This document shows positions 23,246 to 32,355 of a stretch of 64,000 nucleotides of DNA, piece after piece; within the stretch, counting starts at the first letter, position 1, and each line of letters begins with the position of its first letter. Source of the stretch: Crenobacter caeni (lineage in GTDB: Bacteria; Pseudomonadota; Gammaproteobacteria; Burkholderiales; Chromobacteriaceae); the NCBI RefSeq assembly GCF_010435965.1, contig NZ_JAAGAA010000012.1, positions 60,412-124,411 of the forward strand, given 5' to 3'. Made by a program: the position numbers and the translations under genes. The notes below the pieces were generated by a model. The model was not told the DNA's origin, ran no database searches, and saw only the letters and a program-made list of their open reading frames with translations.

Positions 23246-26200
23246 ATGCAATTCGTCACAAATGGCCCGGACGTCCCCGACACACTCTTGCGGGCACACG
23301 AGGAAGGCCGCGTAGTGTTTTTCTGCGGGGCAGGCATTTCCATTCCCGCTGGCTTGCCCGATTTCAAGAGGTTGGTGGATCAGATCTATCGGCTGAACGG
23401 GACGACGCGTCGGGACATCGAGCACGAGACCTTTGAGCGGGGACAGTTCGACGCCACGCTTGAACTGCTGGAGCGGCGGTTGCCGGGCCAGCGTCTGGCC
23501 GTCCGTCGAGCGCTAGCGCAGGCGCTGAAGCCGAAGCTCCGCCGCAAGGGTGCTATCGATACGCAGGCGGCGCTGTTGCGTCTGGCTCGCAGCCGCGAGG
23601 GGGCGCTACGGCTGGTCACCACCAACTTCGACCGCATCTTTCACGTGGCGGCCAAACGCACAGGCCAAATGTTCCAGGCCCACGCAGCTCCGATGCTGCC
23701 GATTCCAAAGAACAGCCGCTGGAACGGGTTGGTCTACCTGCACGGCTTGCTGCCCGTAAAACTGGACGACACAGCCCTGAACCGTCTGGTTGTGACCAGC
23801 GGTGATTTCGGCTTGGCGTATCTGACTGAACGCTGGGCGGCACGCTTTGTGAGCGAGCTGTTCCGCAACTACGTGGTCTGCTTTGTGGGCTATAGCATCA
23901 ACGACCCAGTGCTGCGCTACATGATGGATGCGCTGGCGGCTGACCGGATGCTGGGCGAAATCACACCTCAGGCTTGGGCACTGGGCGATTGCGAACCGGG
24001 GCAAGAGCACCGGAAAACCATCGAATGGGAAGCCAAGGGTGTCACCCCCATTCTCTACACCGTGCCCGCTGGCACTTATGACCATTCCGCGCTGCACCTG
24101 ACCCTGCACGCTTGGGCAGAAACCTATCGTGACGGTGTGCAGGGCAAAGAAGCCATCGTTGTTAAACACGCCCTGACACGCCCACAGGAGAGCACGCAGC
24201 AGGACGATTTCGTCGGGCGGATGCTTTGGGCTTTGTCGGACAAATCAGGTCTGCCGGCGAAACGTTTTGCCGATTTGAATCCTGTTCCTTCACTGGACTG
24301 GCTGCTGGAACCCTTCGCGCATGAGCATTTTGGGCACAGCGACCTATCTCGCTTTGGCGTGCCGCCCCGTGACGAAGTGGACACCAAGCTGCGCTTCAGC
24401 CTCATTCGACGGCCCGCGCCCTATGACCGTGCACCGCCGATGCTGCTTGCCTCTGGTGGCATCACTGGTAGCCAGTGGGATGACGTGATGTCCCATCTGT
24501 CCCGATGGCTGGTGCGACACCTAGATGATCCAAGGCTGATCATCTGGATTGCGGAGCGCGGCGGTCAGTTGCACGATCGCTGGCTGTGGCTAATTGAACA
24601 TGAGCTGGATCGCTTTGCTTCACTGGAACGTGAGGGAAAAACCTCCGAGCTTGATGAAATCCGCTTATACGCACCCAAGGCCATTCCTAGCCCACTGATG
24701 CGCACTTTGTGGCGCCTTCTGCTTAGTGGCCGGGTGAAATCGCCGTGGCACGATCCCGATTTGTATCGATGGAAAGGACGCCTTAAGCGAGAAGGACTGA
24801 CCGCCACATTGCGTCTGGAGTTGCGTGAATTGCTCGCGCCCAAGGTTGTCTTGAAGAAACCATTTCGCTGGGGAGAGGACGATTCGAGCGGCGCTGACGA
24901 GCCCACACGGATCAAGCAACTGGTGGATTGGGAGCTCGCACTGGCCGCTGATCACGTGCATTCAACCCTGCGCGATTTGGCTGACGAGCACTGGACGCCG
25001 GCCTTGCCAGAACTGCTGAATGATTTTCAACAGTTGTTGCGTGACGCACTGGATCTGCTGCGTGAGTTGGGCGAGGCCGACGACCATAGCGATCGATCAC
25101 ACTGGGATCTGCCATCCATCACGCCCCACTGGCAGAATCGCGGGTTCCACGACTGGGTGAGCCTGATTGAATTGCTGCGCGATGCATGGCTTGCGGTTCG
25201 TGCCAACGACAGTGCGCGCGCCAAACGCATCGCGCAGAACTGGTTTGAACTGACGTACTCCACCTTCAAACGTCTGGCCTTGTTTGCTGCCAGTCAGGAT
25301 GATTGCATCCCACCCGAGCAATGGGTGAATTGGTTGTTGGCCGATGATGCGTGGTGGTTGTGGTCCACAGATACGGGGCGGGAGGTGTTCAGGTTGCTCG
25401 TGTTGCAGGGGCGGCATCTGGCTGGAGCCGAGCAGCAACGCCTGGAGACAGCCATTTTGGCGGGCCCGCCACGTGAGAGGTACCGAGACGATCTGGAAGA
25501 TGATCGGTGGCAAGACTTGGTGGCCCGCTCGGTCTGGCTGCATCTGGCCAAACTGAACACATCAGGAGTCGTACTGGGAGCGTCTGCAGCGGCACGATTG
25601 GCGGAAATTTCCAATGCCTACCCACAATGGCAACTGGCGACGAACGAGCGTGACGAGTTCTCGCACTGGATGAGTGGCACCGGTGATCCGGACTACGAGG
25701 ACAGTCGGGATGTCGACATTGCCCCCCGCAAGCGGCGGGAACTGGTGCAATGGCTCACAAAGCCGATGCCAGAGCGGCGACCGTTCTATGAAGACACTTG
25801 GCGTGACGCCTGCAATAGGCACTCTTTGAACTGTTTGTTTGCCCTCGCTGATTTAGCGGCGCGGGGAAATTGGCTTCATAGTCGCTGGAGTGATGCTCTG
25901 TATGCATGGAGCAATGGGAAACAGGTCCAGCGCATGTGGTGCTATGCGGCACCGATAGTGCGGACCATGCCCGATGCTGTCCTTCGGGAAATTTCCCACA
26001 GTGTAACGTGGTGGATTGAAGCTGCATCCAAGTCGATCAACCGCCACGAGGAAATCCTGCTGGAGTTGTGCCGCCGCGTTCTCGCGCTGTCAATTGATGC
26101 GGGTACTGGGATGACACGTAACGGCGAGCCAATAGATGAACCTGTTACGGAGGCCATTAACCACCCGGTGGGGCATGTCACGCAGGCACTGATCAACCTG

Positions 26201-27073
26201 TGGTTCAAGCAGAACCCGAATGATAACGATCTGATTCCTAGTGACTTGAAGCCCATTTTCACCACACTGTGCAACGCGCAGATAGATCGATTCCGCCACG
26301 GCCGGGTGTTAATGGGTTCGAGGTTGATCGCATTTTTCCGCGTGGATCGCCCTTGGACCGAACAGAACCTGCTGCCATTGTTCGACTGGTGCAATCCCGT
26401 TGAAGCCAAGGCTGCGTGGGAAGGCTTCCTTTGGTCGCCGCGCTTGTACCAGCCGTTGTTGATAGCCTTCAAGTCGCAGTTCCTTGATAGCGCTAACCAC
26501 TATACCGATCTTGGCAAGCACCGCCAGCAATTCGCGAGACTCCTGACCTATGCAGCATTGGACCAGACCGATGGATACACCGTGGAGGAGTTCCGCTCTG
26601 CGATTGGTTCTCTTCCGCAAGAAGGTCTGGAGAAGTCAGCGCAGGCGCTCTCCCAAGCGCTTGAAGGTGCGGCGGATCAGCGTGAGGAGTATTGGAAAAA
26701 TCGTGCCAAGCCGTTTTGGCAACATGTCTGGCCAAAATCTCGCAATTTGGCTACCCCGCGAATTGCCGATTCTTTGACTCATTTGGTGATCGCGGCCCGA
26801 GGAGAATTCCGGTCAGCCTTGACTGCGGTACAAGACTGGCTAAAACCGATCGAACACCCGGACTATGTCGTACGCCTGCTGCTCGAATCCGGTTTGTGCG
26901 GACGGTTCCCTGCCGAGGCATTACAGCTGCTAGATGCAGTGATTGCAGACCAGCAGTGGGCTCCTCGAGAGTTGGGACAATGCTTGGACGAAATCTCGAA
27001 TGCAGCGCCAATTTTTGCACAAGATGCTAGCTACAAACGCCTAAGAGAATATTTCCAAAGGCGTCGGGGCTAA
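23246..27073 (+). CDS. dsr1: DSR1-like SIR2 anti-phage protein
   Basis: A 1275-aa protein. Residues 1-330 form a SIR2 domain: FCGAGIS (26-32) for NAD binding, TTNFDR (125-130), YLHG (164-167) with the catalytic His, and a GYSINDPVLRY loop. The remaining 900 residues are a helical region with many Trp and Arg residues, in the size and style of defence-associated sirtuin 1 (SIR2 plus DUF4020). Such proteins deplete NAD+ on phage infection, aborting replication. The ATG at 23246 starts four residues before the conserved beginning; the frame stays open to 22916, but those 110 extra codons have no domain and follow the IS remnant. GC is lower than in the core genome. It probably acts alone; no partner gene is adjacent. 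Confidence 0.8.
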   Translation: MQFVTNGPDVPDTLLRAHEEGRVVFFCGAGISIPAGLPDFKRLVDQIYRLNGTTRRDIEHETFERGQFDATLELLERRLPGQRLAVRRALAQALKPKLRRKGAIDTQAALLRLARSREGALRLVTTNFDRIFHVAAKRTGQMFQAHAAPMLPIPKNSRWNGLVYLHGLLPVKLDDTALNRLVVTSGDFGLAYLTERWAARFVSELFRNYVVCFVGYSINDPVLRYMMDALAADRMLGEITPQAWALGDCEPGQEHRKTIEWEAKGVTPILYTVPAGTYDHSALHLTLHAWAETYRDGVQGKEAIVVKHALTRPQESTQQDDFVGRMLWALSDKSGLPAKRFADLNPVPSLDWLLEPFAHEHFGHSDLSRFGVPPRDEVDTKLRFSLIRRPAPYDRAPPMLLASGGITGSQWDDVMSHLSRWLVRHLDDPRLIIWIAERGGQLHDRWLWLIEHELDRFASLEREGKTSELDEIRLYAPKAIPSPLMRTLWRLLLSGRVKSPWHDPDLYRWKGRLKREGLTATLRLELRELLAPKVVLKKPFRWGEDDSSGADEPTRIKQLVDWELALAADHVHSTLRDLADEHWTPALPELLNDFQQLLRDALDLLRELGEADDHSDRSHWDLPSITPHWQNRGFHDWVSLIELLRDAWLAVRANDSARAKRIAQNWFELTYSTFKRLALFAASQDDCIPPEQWVNWLLADDAWWLWSTDTGREVFRLLVLQGRHLAGAEQQRLETAILAGPPRERYRDDLEDDRWQDLVARSVWLHLAKLNTSGVVLGASAAARLAEISNAYPQWQLATNERDEFSHWMSGTGDPDYEDSRDVDIAPRKRRELVQWLTKPMPERRPFYEDTWRDACNRHSLNCLFALADLAARGNWLHSRWSDALYAWSNGKQVQRMWCYAAPIVRTMPDAVLREISHSVTWWIEAASKSINRHEEILLELCRRVLALSIDAGTGMTRNGEPIDEPVTEAINHPVGHVTQALINLWFKQNPNDNDLIPSDLKPIFTTLCNAQIDRFRHGRVLMGSRLIAFFRVDRPWTEQNLLPLFDWCNPVEAKAAWEGFLWSPRLYQPLLIAFKSQFLDSANHYTDLGKHRQQFARLLTYAALDQTDGYTVEEFRSAIGSLPQEGLEKSAQALSQALEGAADQREEYWKNRAKPFWQHVWPKSRNLATPRIADSLTHLVIAARGEFRSALTAVQDWLKPIEHPDYVVRLLLESGLCGRFPAEALQLLDAVIADQQWAPRELGQCLDEISNAAPIFAQDASYKRLREYFQRRRG

Positions 27074-27455
27074 CTGACTTTTCTGAGGATAAAGACGTAG
27101 TGAAAGCGCTCCGCTTGCTGTCTGCTTTGGCCGACGAGCAGCCAACCTGGGTAGGCAGCGTCAGATCGTCGGCCAAAGCTTCCGCTAGTTTTCCGAAGGG
27201 GCATGCCTGCTTATTGGCCAAAATTAGTAAGTCGAGAAGCTGACTCTCCCATCCACTGATGTAAGGAAAGACCTGCCTGAAGAACCATACTTGACATACT
27301 TTCCCATACCTCGAATGAAAAACCCCGCCTAGCTAAAGCGGGATTGAGCGGGCTTCCCTGGCTTGCCTGCCTCCGTGACGCAACCATGATGCGTCACTCG
27401 TAAAGTAACGTGAGGCAACCACTTACGTAACGCTTGGCAACGGGGCGGTAGCCCG
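27074..27455. other. 382-bp stretch without a gene; terminator and inverted repeat
   Basis: No supported gene. A minus-strand terminator-like sequence lies at 27316-27342 (CCCGC/GCGGG with T residues), downstream of the TubC-like remnant. A perfect inverted repeat, GTGACGCA and TGCGTCAC with a 7-bp spacer, lies at 27375-27397, next to short repeats of GGCAACCA and TACGTAACGC type. Confidence 0.5.
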
Positions 27456-27989
27456 TTACTCCAACGTCCGCATCAAAGTCTCGATCTCAGTCAGCGCGGT
27501 TTTAATTGCCACGGCTTCCGGTTCGGACTCGGCAACGATGGCAACCCGCTCTTCGAACCGCTCGCGCAGATCATCCAGATCAAGACACCTCCCGTAGCGG
27601 GCTGCCAAATCACGAATCAAGTCGGCGTAGTCACCTCCTCCAACCGTGCCACCTGTGTTGCCCCCATTCGCCGCATCCAGCCTGAACCGTATGGTCGGGC
27701 TGATAAGCCGTGGCGGAGTTGCCACCTGACGTTCAAACGTCCGAGCCATGACGCGCTCACCTAGCCGTTTGAAACAGCGCATCTTCGTTTTGACCAAGCT
27801 ACGCCGGTAGTAGCCACTCCAGCGTTTCCAGATCGTCACACCCAGCCTGCGGGCGATAAGCAGAATTTCGCTCCGCGCCCTGGCGCGCATTGCCCATCGC
27901 GGCGTCGAAAGCAGCGAGAAATTGGGTTTACATCGCTGGGGCGTTGAACGTACCCATGCGTGGCTTGCTGGCTTCGGAAAACTGCGCAT
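27456..27989 (-). pseudogene. Chimera: IS5-type transposase fragment fused to TubC-like element protein C-terminus
   Basis: The open frame joins two unrelated sources. Residues about 40-88 (ARSEILLIARRLGVTIW, YYRRSLVKTKMRCFKRLGERVMARTF, ending RQVA) are the C-terminal region of an IS5-family transposase. From there (TPPRLISPTIRFRLDAANGG to the end) it is the C-terminus of a protein related to that at 16613-17056: both share FRL-x4-GGN-x-GGTV and RYG-x-LDLDDL-ER. The element gene therefore lost its N-terminal TubC-like part when the IS inserted and decayed. Whether the fusion is expressed is unknown. Confidence 0.7.
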
Positions 27990-28080
27990 CCGTTTCGAAC
28001 GGCGACTTGATACCCATTACGCCCTGCTCAAGCTGGACAGCCCCTTGATTTTCCTGCGATTTATCGACAAGTTTTTTGTT
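27922..28080 (+). pseudogene. IS5-family transposase C-terminal fragment
   Basis: On the plus strand the peptide WGVERTHAWLAGFGKLRIRF followed by RRLDTHYALLKLDSPLIFLRF matches the end of an IS5-type DDE transposase (the RTHAW Glu-containing motif). It lies back-to-back with the IS5-type fragment on the minus strand (27730-27905), so two IS copies met here. The fragment lacks the two Asp-bearing regions and cannot transpose. Confidence 0.75.
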
Positions 28081-28088
28081 AGCGGCCC

Positions 28089-28559
28089 TTACTCGGAAAC
28101 GATTTTCCCGGAGGTTCCGGCATCGGAACTGTGCCAGACATCCTTACCCTTCAAGCGACGGTCGCCCTGAATGGTGTAAGTGATCACGCCTTGGCGAAAT
28201 ACCAGCGCACCGTCCGTGCGCTTGGCTTTGACAGGTTTGCCGTTGACCCAAACCCGTTCTTTTTCGTCGATGCGAATAGTGGCGACCGTGCCGCCGGTTG
28301 GGCCGACGGCAACCCATTGTCCGGCATAAGGCGTCTGGCTTGAGGTCTTGGCCTTTTCGGCGGGAATGCCAGTATCAAAACCCATCTTGGCGTTCTCTTC
28401 CTTCGTCTTGGTGATGTCGCACCCCTGCGCTTCGCTTGCTTGCGTACAACCGGAGCGCTCGAGTTGTTGCCTGTACTTGGCATTGATCGCGTAAGCGGAC
28501 GCATGTACCGAAAAGATCATAACAATGGCGATGGCGAGTTTTTTCTTCATGACATTCAA
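28089..28559 (-). CDS. Exported protein of unknown function (156 aa)
   Basis: A Sec signal peptide (MNVMKKKLAIAIVMIFSVHASAYA) leads a 130-residue periplasmic protein with two cysteines in YRQQLERSGCTQASEAQGCDI that could form a disulfide. The C-terminal half (TVATIRIDEKERVWVNGKPVKAKRTDGALVFRQGVITYTIQG) looks like a small beta-barrel or beta-sandwich. No named family. It may start at 28559 (AAAAGG upstream) or the ATG at 28550. Its GC is lower than the chromosomal genes, and it lies just after the IS5-type fragment, so it was probably imported. Confidence 0.7.
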   Translation of the reverse strand: MNVMKKKLAIAIVMIFSVHASAYAINAKYRQQLERSGCTQASEAQGCDITKTKEENAKMGFDTGIPAEKAKTSSQTPYAGQWVAVGPTGGTVATIRIDEKERVWVNGKPVKAKRTDGALVFRQGVITYTIQGDRRLKGKDVWHSSDAGTSGKIVSE

Positions 28560-28642
28560 CCTTTTCTGTCGATGACTAATACGACCCCGGCGTCGTTTCT
28601 GAAGTTGCTTGCGTTGTTTCCGCTACGAATTGACATAACTGT

Positions 28643-29431
28643 TCAGACCTTGCCGACAAGACTGGCTCCCAGCAAAGTCATCACGAGAAGCAGCCAGTCG
28701 TTAACGATATGGGCCCCGGTGGATACCCAAATGTTTTTGGTCAGAATCCACGGCAGCGTAAGCATCATGCGTGCGGAGCCGATGACGACGATGCACTGGA
28801 TCCAGTTCCAGTCGTAGGTGGGTAGGTGGATTAGGCCAAAGAAAACGGACGTTATCACCCAGGCACAGATGATTGCGCTCTTTCTTCCCATGCCGAAGCC
28901 TTTCGAAAACCACTGCAACAGTGCCAGAAACGGCAGAAGCGTGATGACTTCCTCGCCCAGCAGTTGCGGGATGATCTTGGCAAAAAACGCAATTTGCCCT
29001 GCGGTGTCAAACCCTCCCAACTCGGCTGTCGTTCTGTTCGGGGTGGCTCCGAACAGTGCCATGACGATGGCACCCACGATCATGCTGACGACAATGTTGA
29101 GCAGCGCAAAACCGAACATCAGTTTCACCTCGCGGCCGCCTACCTTGCCGAAGATGGCCTTCCAGTGACCGGGCGCAACGTAAGCCAGAGCGATCAGAGG
29201 CAGGCCGGGCATCAAGATCGCCGGCAGGAATTTCCAGAATGCGCCATCTGGCCAGTCAATGGGTGAAGCCAGCAACAGGAAGCCGGCAACGACCATGGCC
29301 ATGACAAACAGCCATTGCCTTCCCGAAATGGAAACTGGCACCCCGTTATAGAACGGGAAGTCGGGCGCGGGATCTTCCAGCCGGACAAACCGCTCTTCGT
29401 TGCGGATCGGGCTACCGATGAAACTTGCCAT
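28643..29431 (-). CDS. CPBP-family intramembrane metalloprotease
   Basis: A 262-aa protein with about seven hydrophobic segments and the three CPBP (CAAX protease/bacteriocin-processing, Abi) motifs: GEEVITLLPF, FFGLIHLPTY and GAHIVNDW. Glu-Glu and the His residues that bind the metal are present, but the Arg usually found in the EExxxR box is Leu. Family members cleave prenylated proteins or peptides in the membrane, or act in bacteriocin immunity. It sits between an exported unknown and a ClpP-like protein, all in one direction, so it may belong to a proteolysis module. Confidence 0.82.
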   Translation of the reverse strand: MASFIGSPIRNEERFVRLEDPAPDFPFYNGVPVSISGRQWLFVMAMVVAGFLLLASPIDWPDGAFWKFLPAILMPGLPLIALAYVAPGHWKAIFGKVGGREVKLMFGFALLNIVVSMIVGAIVMALFGATPNRTTAELGGFDTAGQIAFFAKIIPQLLGEEVITLLPFLALLQWFSKGFGMGRKSAIICAWVITSVFFGLIHLPTYDWNWIQCIVVIGSARMMLTLPWILTKNIWVSTGAHIVNDWLLLVMTLLGASLVGKV

Positions 29432-29464
29432 AAGGATGCTTTCTTCGATTTGATGAGCTTTGCT

Positions 29465-30304
29465 TCATTTCAGCATTGCCTGACATTCGTCGGCGCTGAT
29501 GCGCACGAGGTACTTCTGGAAACGGGCGGAGTCTTCGTACGATCCGTCACCCAGATAAACGGTATTGGTCATTCCGAAGCGCGCCATGTCCGGGATAGCA
29601 AACCCCCAGCCGATCTGCTTGGCATAACCAGGGCGTTTCTCCAGAACATCACCAACCGCGCACACGGCAAAGGCATCGTTGAGGCCCAGTTGCGAGTAGA
29701 AGTCCGCCTCGTCCTTCATGGTCACCTTTGTCGTCTCTTCAAAATCCCGAAAGAAGGCCGTTCGTTGCTCGGGCGATGCGTCCTTGGGGACATATTGAGC
29801 CAATTGTTCTGCGAGGCTTATGCCCTTGCGTGCGGCCTGCACATGGAACGTCCGCTCGTTGCCGTGCCAGCCGACGAAGGCATCGGTACGGATTACCCGC
29901 GCACGTCCGGCGGGGAAGATGTAATCGGCGCAGGACGAAAAACAGATGACATCCACCTCGACGACCAATCCCATATCCCTGACCCAGCGCCCGACATGGC
30001 GGCCGGCGACGGTGTCGCCGCCGCCGGAGCTGATGACCAGACGGGTGATCTGACCGCGAGCGATACCAGCCACCGCGGCGTCGAAGGCCGCGGAACTCGC
30101 TTTCGAGAAATTACCCGTGTAGTACACCGTATCACCCTGGACACGCACTTGCGCGGGTTCGGCTCTGGCGCGCTCGATTTCTGGCAGCTTGTCTCCCGTA
30201 GCCTTGGCCGTGCTCGTCCAGCCTGCCGCGCTCAACACGATCAGGGCGCACGCAGCAAGCTGCACCTTGGCAGACCGAGAGATCCTGGCTGTCATGCCAG
30301 ACAT
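29465..30304 (-). CDS. Periplasmic ClpP-like protein (COG3904 type)
   Basis: A 279-aa exported protein: a signal segment (about residues 9-35, SAKVQLAACALIVLSAAGW) and then a ClpP/crotonase-like fold. GQITRLVISSGGGDTVAGRHVGRWV carries the Gly-rich oxyanion turn, and VDVICFSSCADYIFPAGRARVIRTDAFVGWHG holds the Ser at the nucleophile position and the His of the presumptive catalytic pair. It is the kind of protein often annotated as a predicted periplasmic ClpP-class protease. Its ATG at 30304 overlaps the stop of the M13 peptidase gene (TGATG), so the two are co-translated. Confidence 0.75.
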   Translation of the reverse strand: MSGMTARISRSAKVQLAACALIVLSAAGWTSTAKATGDKLPEIERARAEPAQVRVQGDTVYYTGNFSKASSAAFDAAVAGIARGQITRLVISSGGGDTVAGRHVGRWVRDMGLVVEVDVICFSSCADYIFPAGRARVIRTDAFVGWHGNERTFHVQAARKGISLAEQLAQYVPKDASPEQRTAFFRDFEETTKVTMKDEADFYSQLGLNDAFAVCAVGDVLEKRPGYAKQIGWGFAIPDMARFGMTNTVYLGDGSYEDSARFQKYLVRISADECQAMLK

Positions 30305-32355
30305 CACCAGATAACCACGCGATCTTTGGGGGCCCGCCACATCGGGTCGCCCGGCCTCGTATCAAAAGCCTTGTGGAAGGCGTCGAGATGCAACAGAGGC
30401 GCGACGGCCCGCACTGATGCGATGGCATGGACATCGACCGACACTAGGTAGCGCAGCCGCTCCGAACGTGCCTTGTAGGCCCACATCTGCGTCCAGGCAA
30501 CGAAGCAGCGCTGATCGGCGTTGAGTCCATCCACGTCCGGTATCGGATTTTTAGCCAGAGAGCGCTTCAAGGCAGCATGCGCGAGTGTGATGCCGCCCAG
30601 GTCGGCGGTATTCTCCGTGACGGTCATGGCGCCGTTGTGCATCAGGCCGGGCAGGATTTCGTAGTGGCTGTACTGATCAACCAGCACGTCGGTGCGCCGC
30701 TTGAATTCGGCGTTCGCCGGCGGCGTCCACCAGTCGCGCAAGTTGCCCTGCGGGTCGTACTGACGCCCAAGGCTGTCGAAACCATGGGTGAGCTCATGCC
30801 CAATCACACCGCCGATGGCGCAGTAGTTGGCGGCAGGATCAGCACCTGGCTTATAAAACGGCGGTTGAAGAATGGCCGCCGTAATATCGATGGTGTTGGT
30901 GGTGAAGTTGTAGGCGGAGTTCACCGCAATCGGCGTGGTTTTGGTCGCCACGGCAAAACGGTTGTTCAGAACGGGCTTGTCAACCTGCGCCATTTCCCGC
31001 AAGAACGCAAAACGATTGGCGCGTTGCACGTTACCGAAATGGTCGTCCGGGCGAATATCGAGCCCACTGAAATCGACCCACCCCTGGGGGTAGCCAACCT
31101 GGATGTCGATCTTGCTGAGTTTTTCCAGCGCAGCGTTGCGCGTCGCCTCGTCCAGCCAGGAATTGCGGCGCAGGCGGGTGGCGAACTCGTCCTTGATATG
31201 CCCGACCATCTCGGTGATGTCACGCCGGGTGGAATCGGGGAAGTAGGTCTGCACATACAGCTGCGACAGCGGGTGATACAGCTGCGCGCTAATTTGCTGG
31301 GTGACGACCTGCTTCTGCTCGGGCGGAATCTTCAGGCCCTTGCGCTCCTTCGTGAACGCTTCTTCCTGCAAACGCCACGGTTGTCCCAACTCCGAGGCGC
31401 GGCTGGCCAGCAAGAACCAGCGCAGCAGCAGCTTGACCTCATCGACCGGACGCTCGGTCAGCATTTTTTGCAGCGCCCTCATGGCGTTGATATCCACCAC
31501 CTGAACCCGTGCGGGTACGGCGATGCCTAATTCGGCCAAATAGGCCCGCAGGTCAAGCGCCGGCACCAGCGCCTGCGCCTGATCCAGTGTCATGATGTTG
31601 TACGTGTTGGCCGGATCGCGCTGCTGCAGCGGCGTCATCATCGCGCCCGCCGCTTGCGCTTCCATCGTCAGGATCCTGGACGCCTGAGTCTTGGCGGTAT
31701 CGATGGACTCGCCGGTGCCGTGCAGCATCGCTACGATGTACCTGTGATACAGGTTGCGCAACTTCTGATGCTCGGGCCTGGCGTACTCGTCCTGTTCGAG
31801 CAGTTGCGCGCCGGGTGCCAGCACCATGACACCGGTGCTGCTGTCCTTGGCATCTGCCATGGCCCCGGCCATGATCAGTGGCGAGCCGCCCACCGCAACC
31901 TGTAGCCGGCCGGCGAGACGGCCATAGTCGGCCGGCGTGCCACCTGCCGCAGCGATGCGCTTCATATCGGCCTCAAGCGGTTTGAGGCCGATGGCATCAC
32001 GGTGTGCGTTGTCCATGGCCGCCCTGTAGAAGTCACCCACTTGCTGACGGGGGCTGCCCTTGGGTGCGTCGCTTACCTTGGAAGCCTCCGTGATCAGGAT
32101 CAGCAGCTGCTTTTCCAGATTGTGTCCCAGCAATACAAAACCCCCTACGTCCGAATCGCTGGCTGCAATCTCGGTCTTCTTGAGCCAGTTGCCAGCGGCG
32201 TAGCGATAGAAATCCTGGCGCGGATTGATGCTGCTATCCATGTTGGCCGGCGAATAGCCCAGTGCAGGAACATCATCAGGATATGTGCCGGCATAGGTCG
32301 GCGGAGCGAGGGTAAATCCCGCAACAAGAGCTGCGGCAAGCAGGCGATTTGTCAT
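30304..32355 (-). CDS. M13-family zinc metallopeptidase
   Basis: A 683-aa neprilysin/PepO-type endopeptidase with an export signal (MTNRLLAAALVAGFTLAPPTYA). Zinc motif GHELTHGFD (HExxH), the NAxYxxxxN-like substrate segment VNSAYNFTTNTID, and the third-ligand motif ENTADLGG are all present, as are the opening NPRQDFYRYAAGNWL and the C-terminal ends typical of the family. It should degrade small peptides in the periplasm. The start at 32355 is immediately behind the end of an IS481 remnant, so the native promoter may be lost and any expression may depend on the IS. It is coupled to the ClpP-like gene. Confidence 0.9.
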   Translation of the reverse strand: MTNRLLAAALVAGFTLAPPTYAGTYPDDVPALGYSPANMDSSINPRQDFYRYAAGNWLKKTEIAASDSDVGGFVLLGHNLEKQLLILITEASKVSDAPKGSPRQQVGDFYRAAMDNAHRDAIGLKPLEADMKRIAAAGGTPADYGRLAGRLQVAVGGSPLIMAGAMADAKDSSTGVMVLAPGAQLLEQDEYARPEHQKLRNLYHRYIVAMLHGTGESIDTAKTQASRILTMEAQAAGAMMTPLQQRDPANTYNIMTLDQAQALVPALDLRAYLAELGIAVPARVQVVDINAMRALQKMLTERPVDEVKLLLRWFLLASRASELGQPWRLQEEAFTKERKGLKIPPEQKQVVTQQISAQLYHPLSQLYVQTYFPDSTRRDITEMVGHIKDEFATRLRRNSWLDEATRNAALEKLSKIDIQVGYPQGWVDFSGLDIRPDDHFGNVQRANRFAFLREMAQVDKPVLNNRFAVATKTTPIAVNSAYNFTTNTIDITAAILQPPFYKPGADPAANYCAIGGVIGHELTHGFDSLGRQYDPQGNLRDWWTPPANAEFKRRTDVLVDQYSHYEILPGLMHNGAMTVTENTADLGGITLAHAALKRSLAKNPIPDVDGLNADQRCFVAWTQMWAYKARSERLRYLVSVDVHAIASVRAVAPLLHLDAFHKAFDTRPGDPMWRAPKDRVVIW

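Larger units (their letters stand above)
22162..27725. mobile_element. Remnant of a second, related element in tandem
   Basis: To the right of the att copy, the sequence again shows arm-type units at 22255 (CGGCTCCAACA) and 22267 (CGGTTCAACA), at the same distance from the repeat as in the first element, then a poly-A-plus-hairpin terminator as at 14083. At 27456-27725 lies the 3' part of a relative of the first element's TubC-like gene, again followed by a terminator and in the same orientation. The intervening sequence holds an IS481 remnant and a SIR2 defence gene. No primase, integrase or third att copy is seen, so the right part was lost, apparently through IS5-type rearrangement. Confidence 0.65.

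Noticed and set aside
23246..27073. Ordinary sirtuin deacetylase
   Set aside because: The protein is over 1200 residues, with the SIR2 domain at the N-terminus and a large helical tail, the design of defence sirtuins, not of protein deacetylases.
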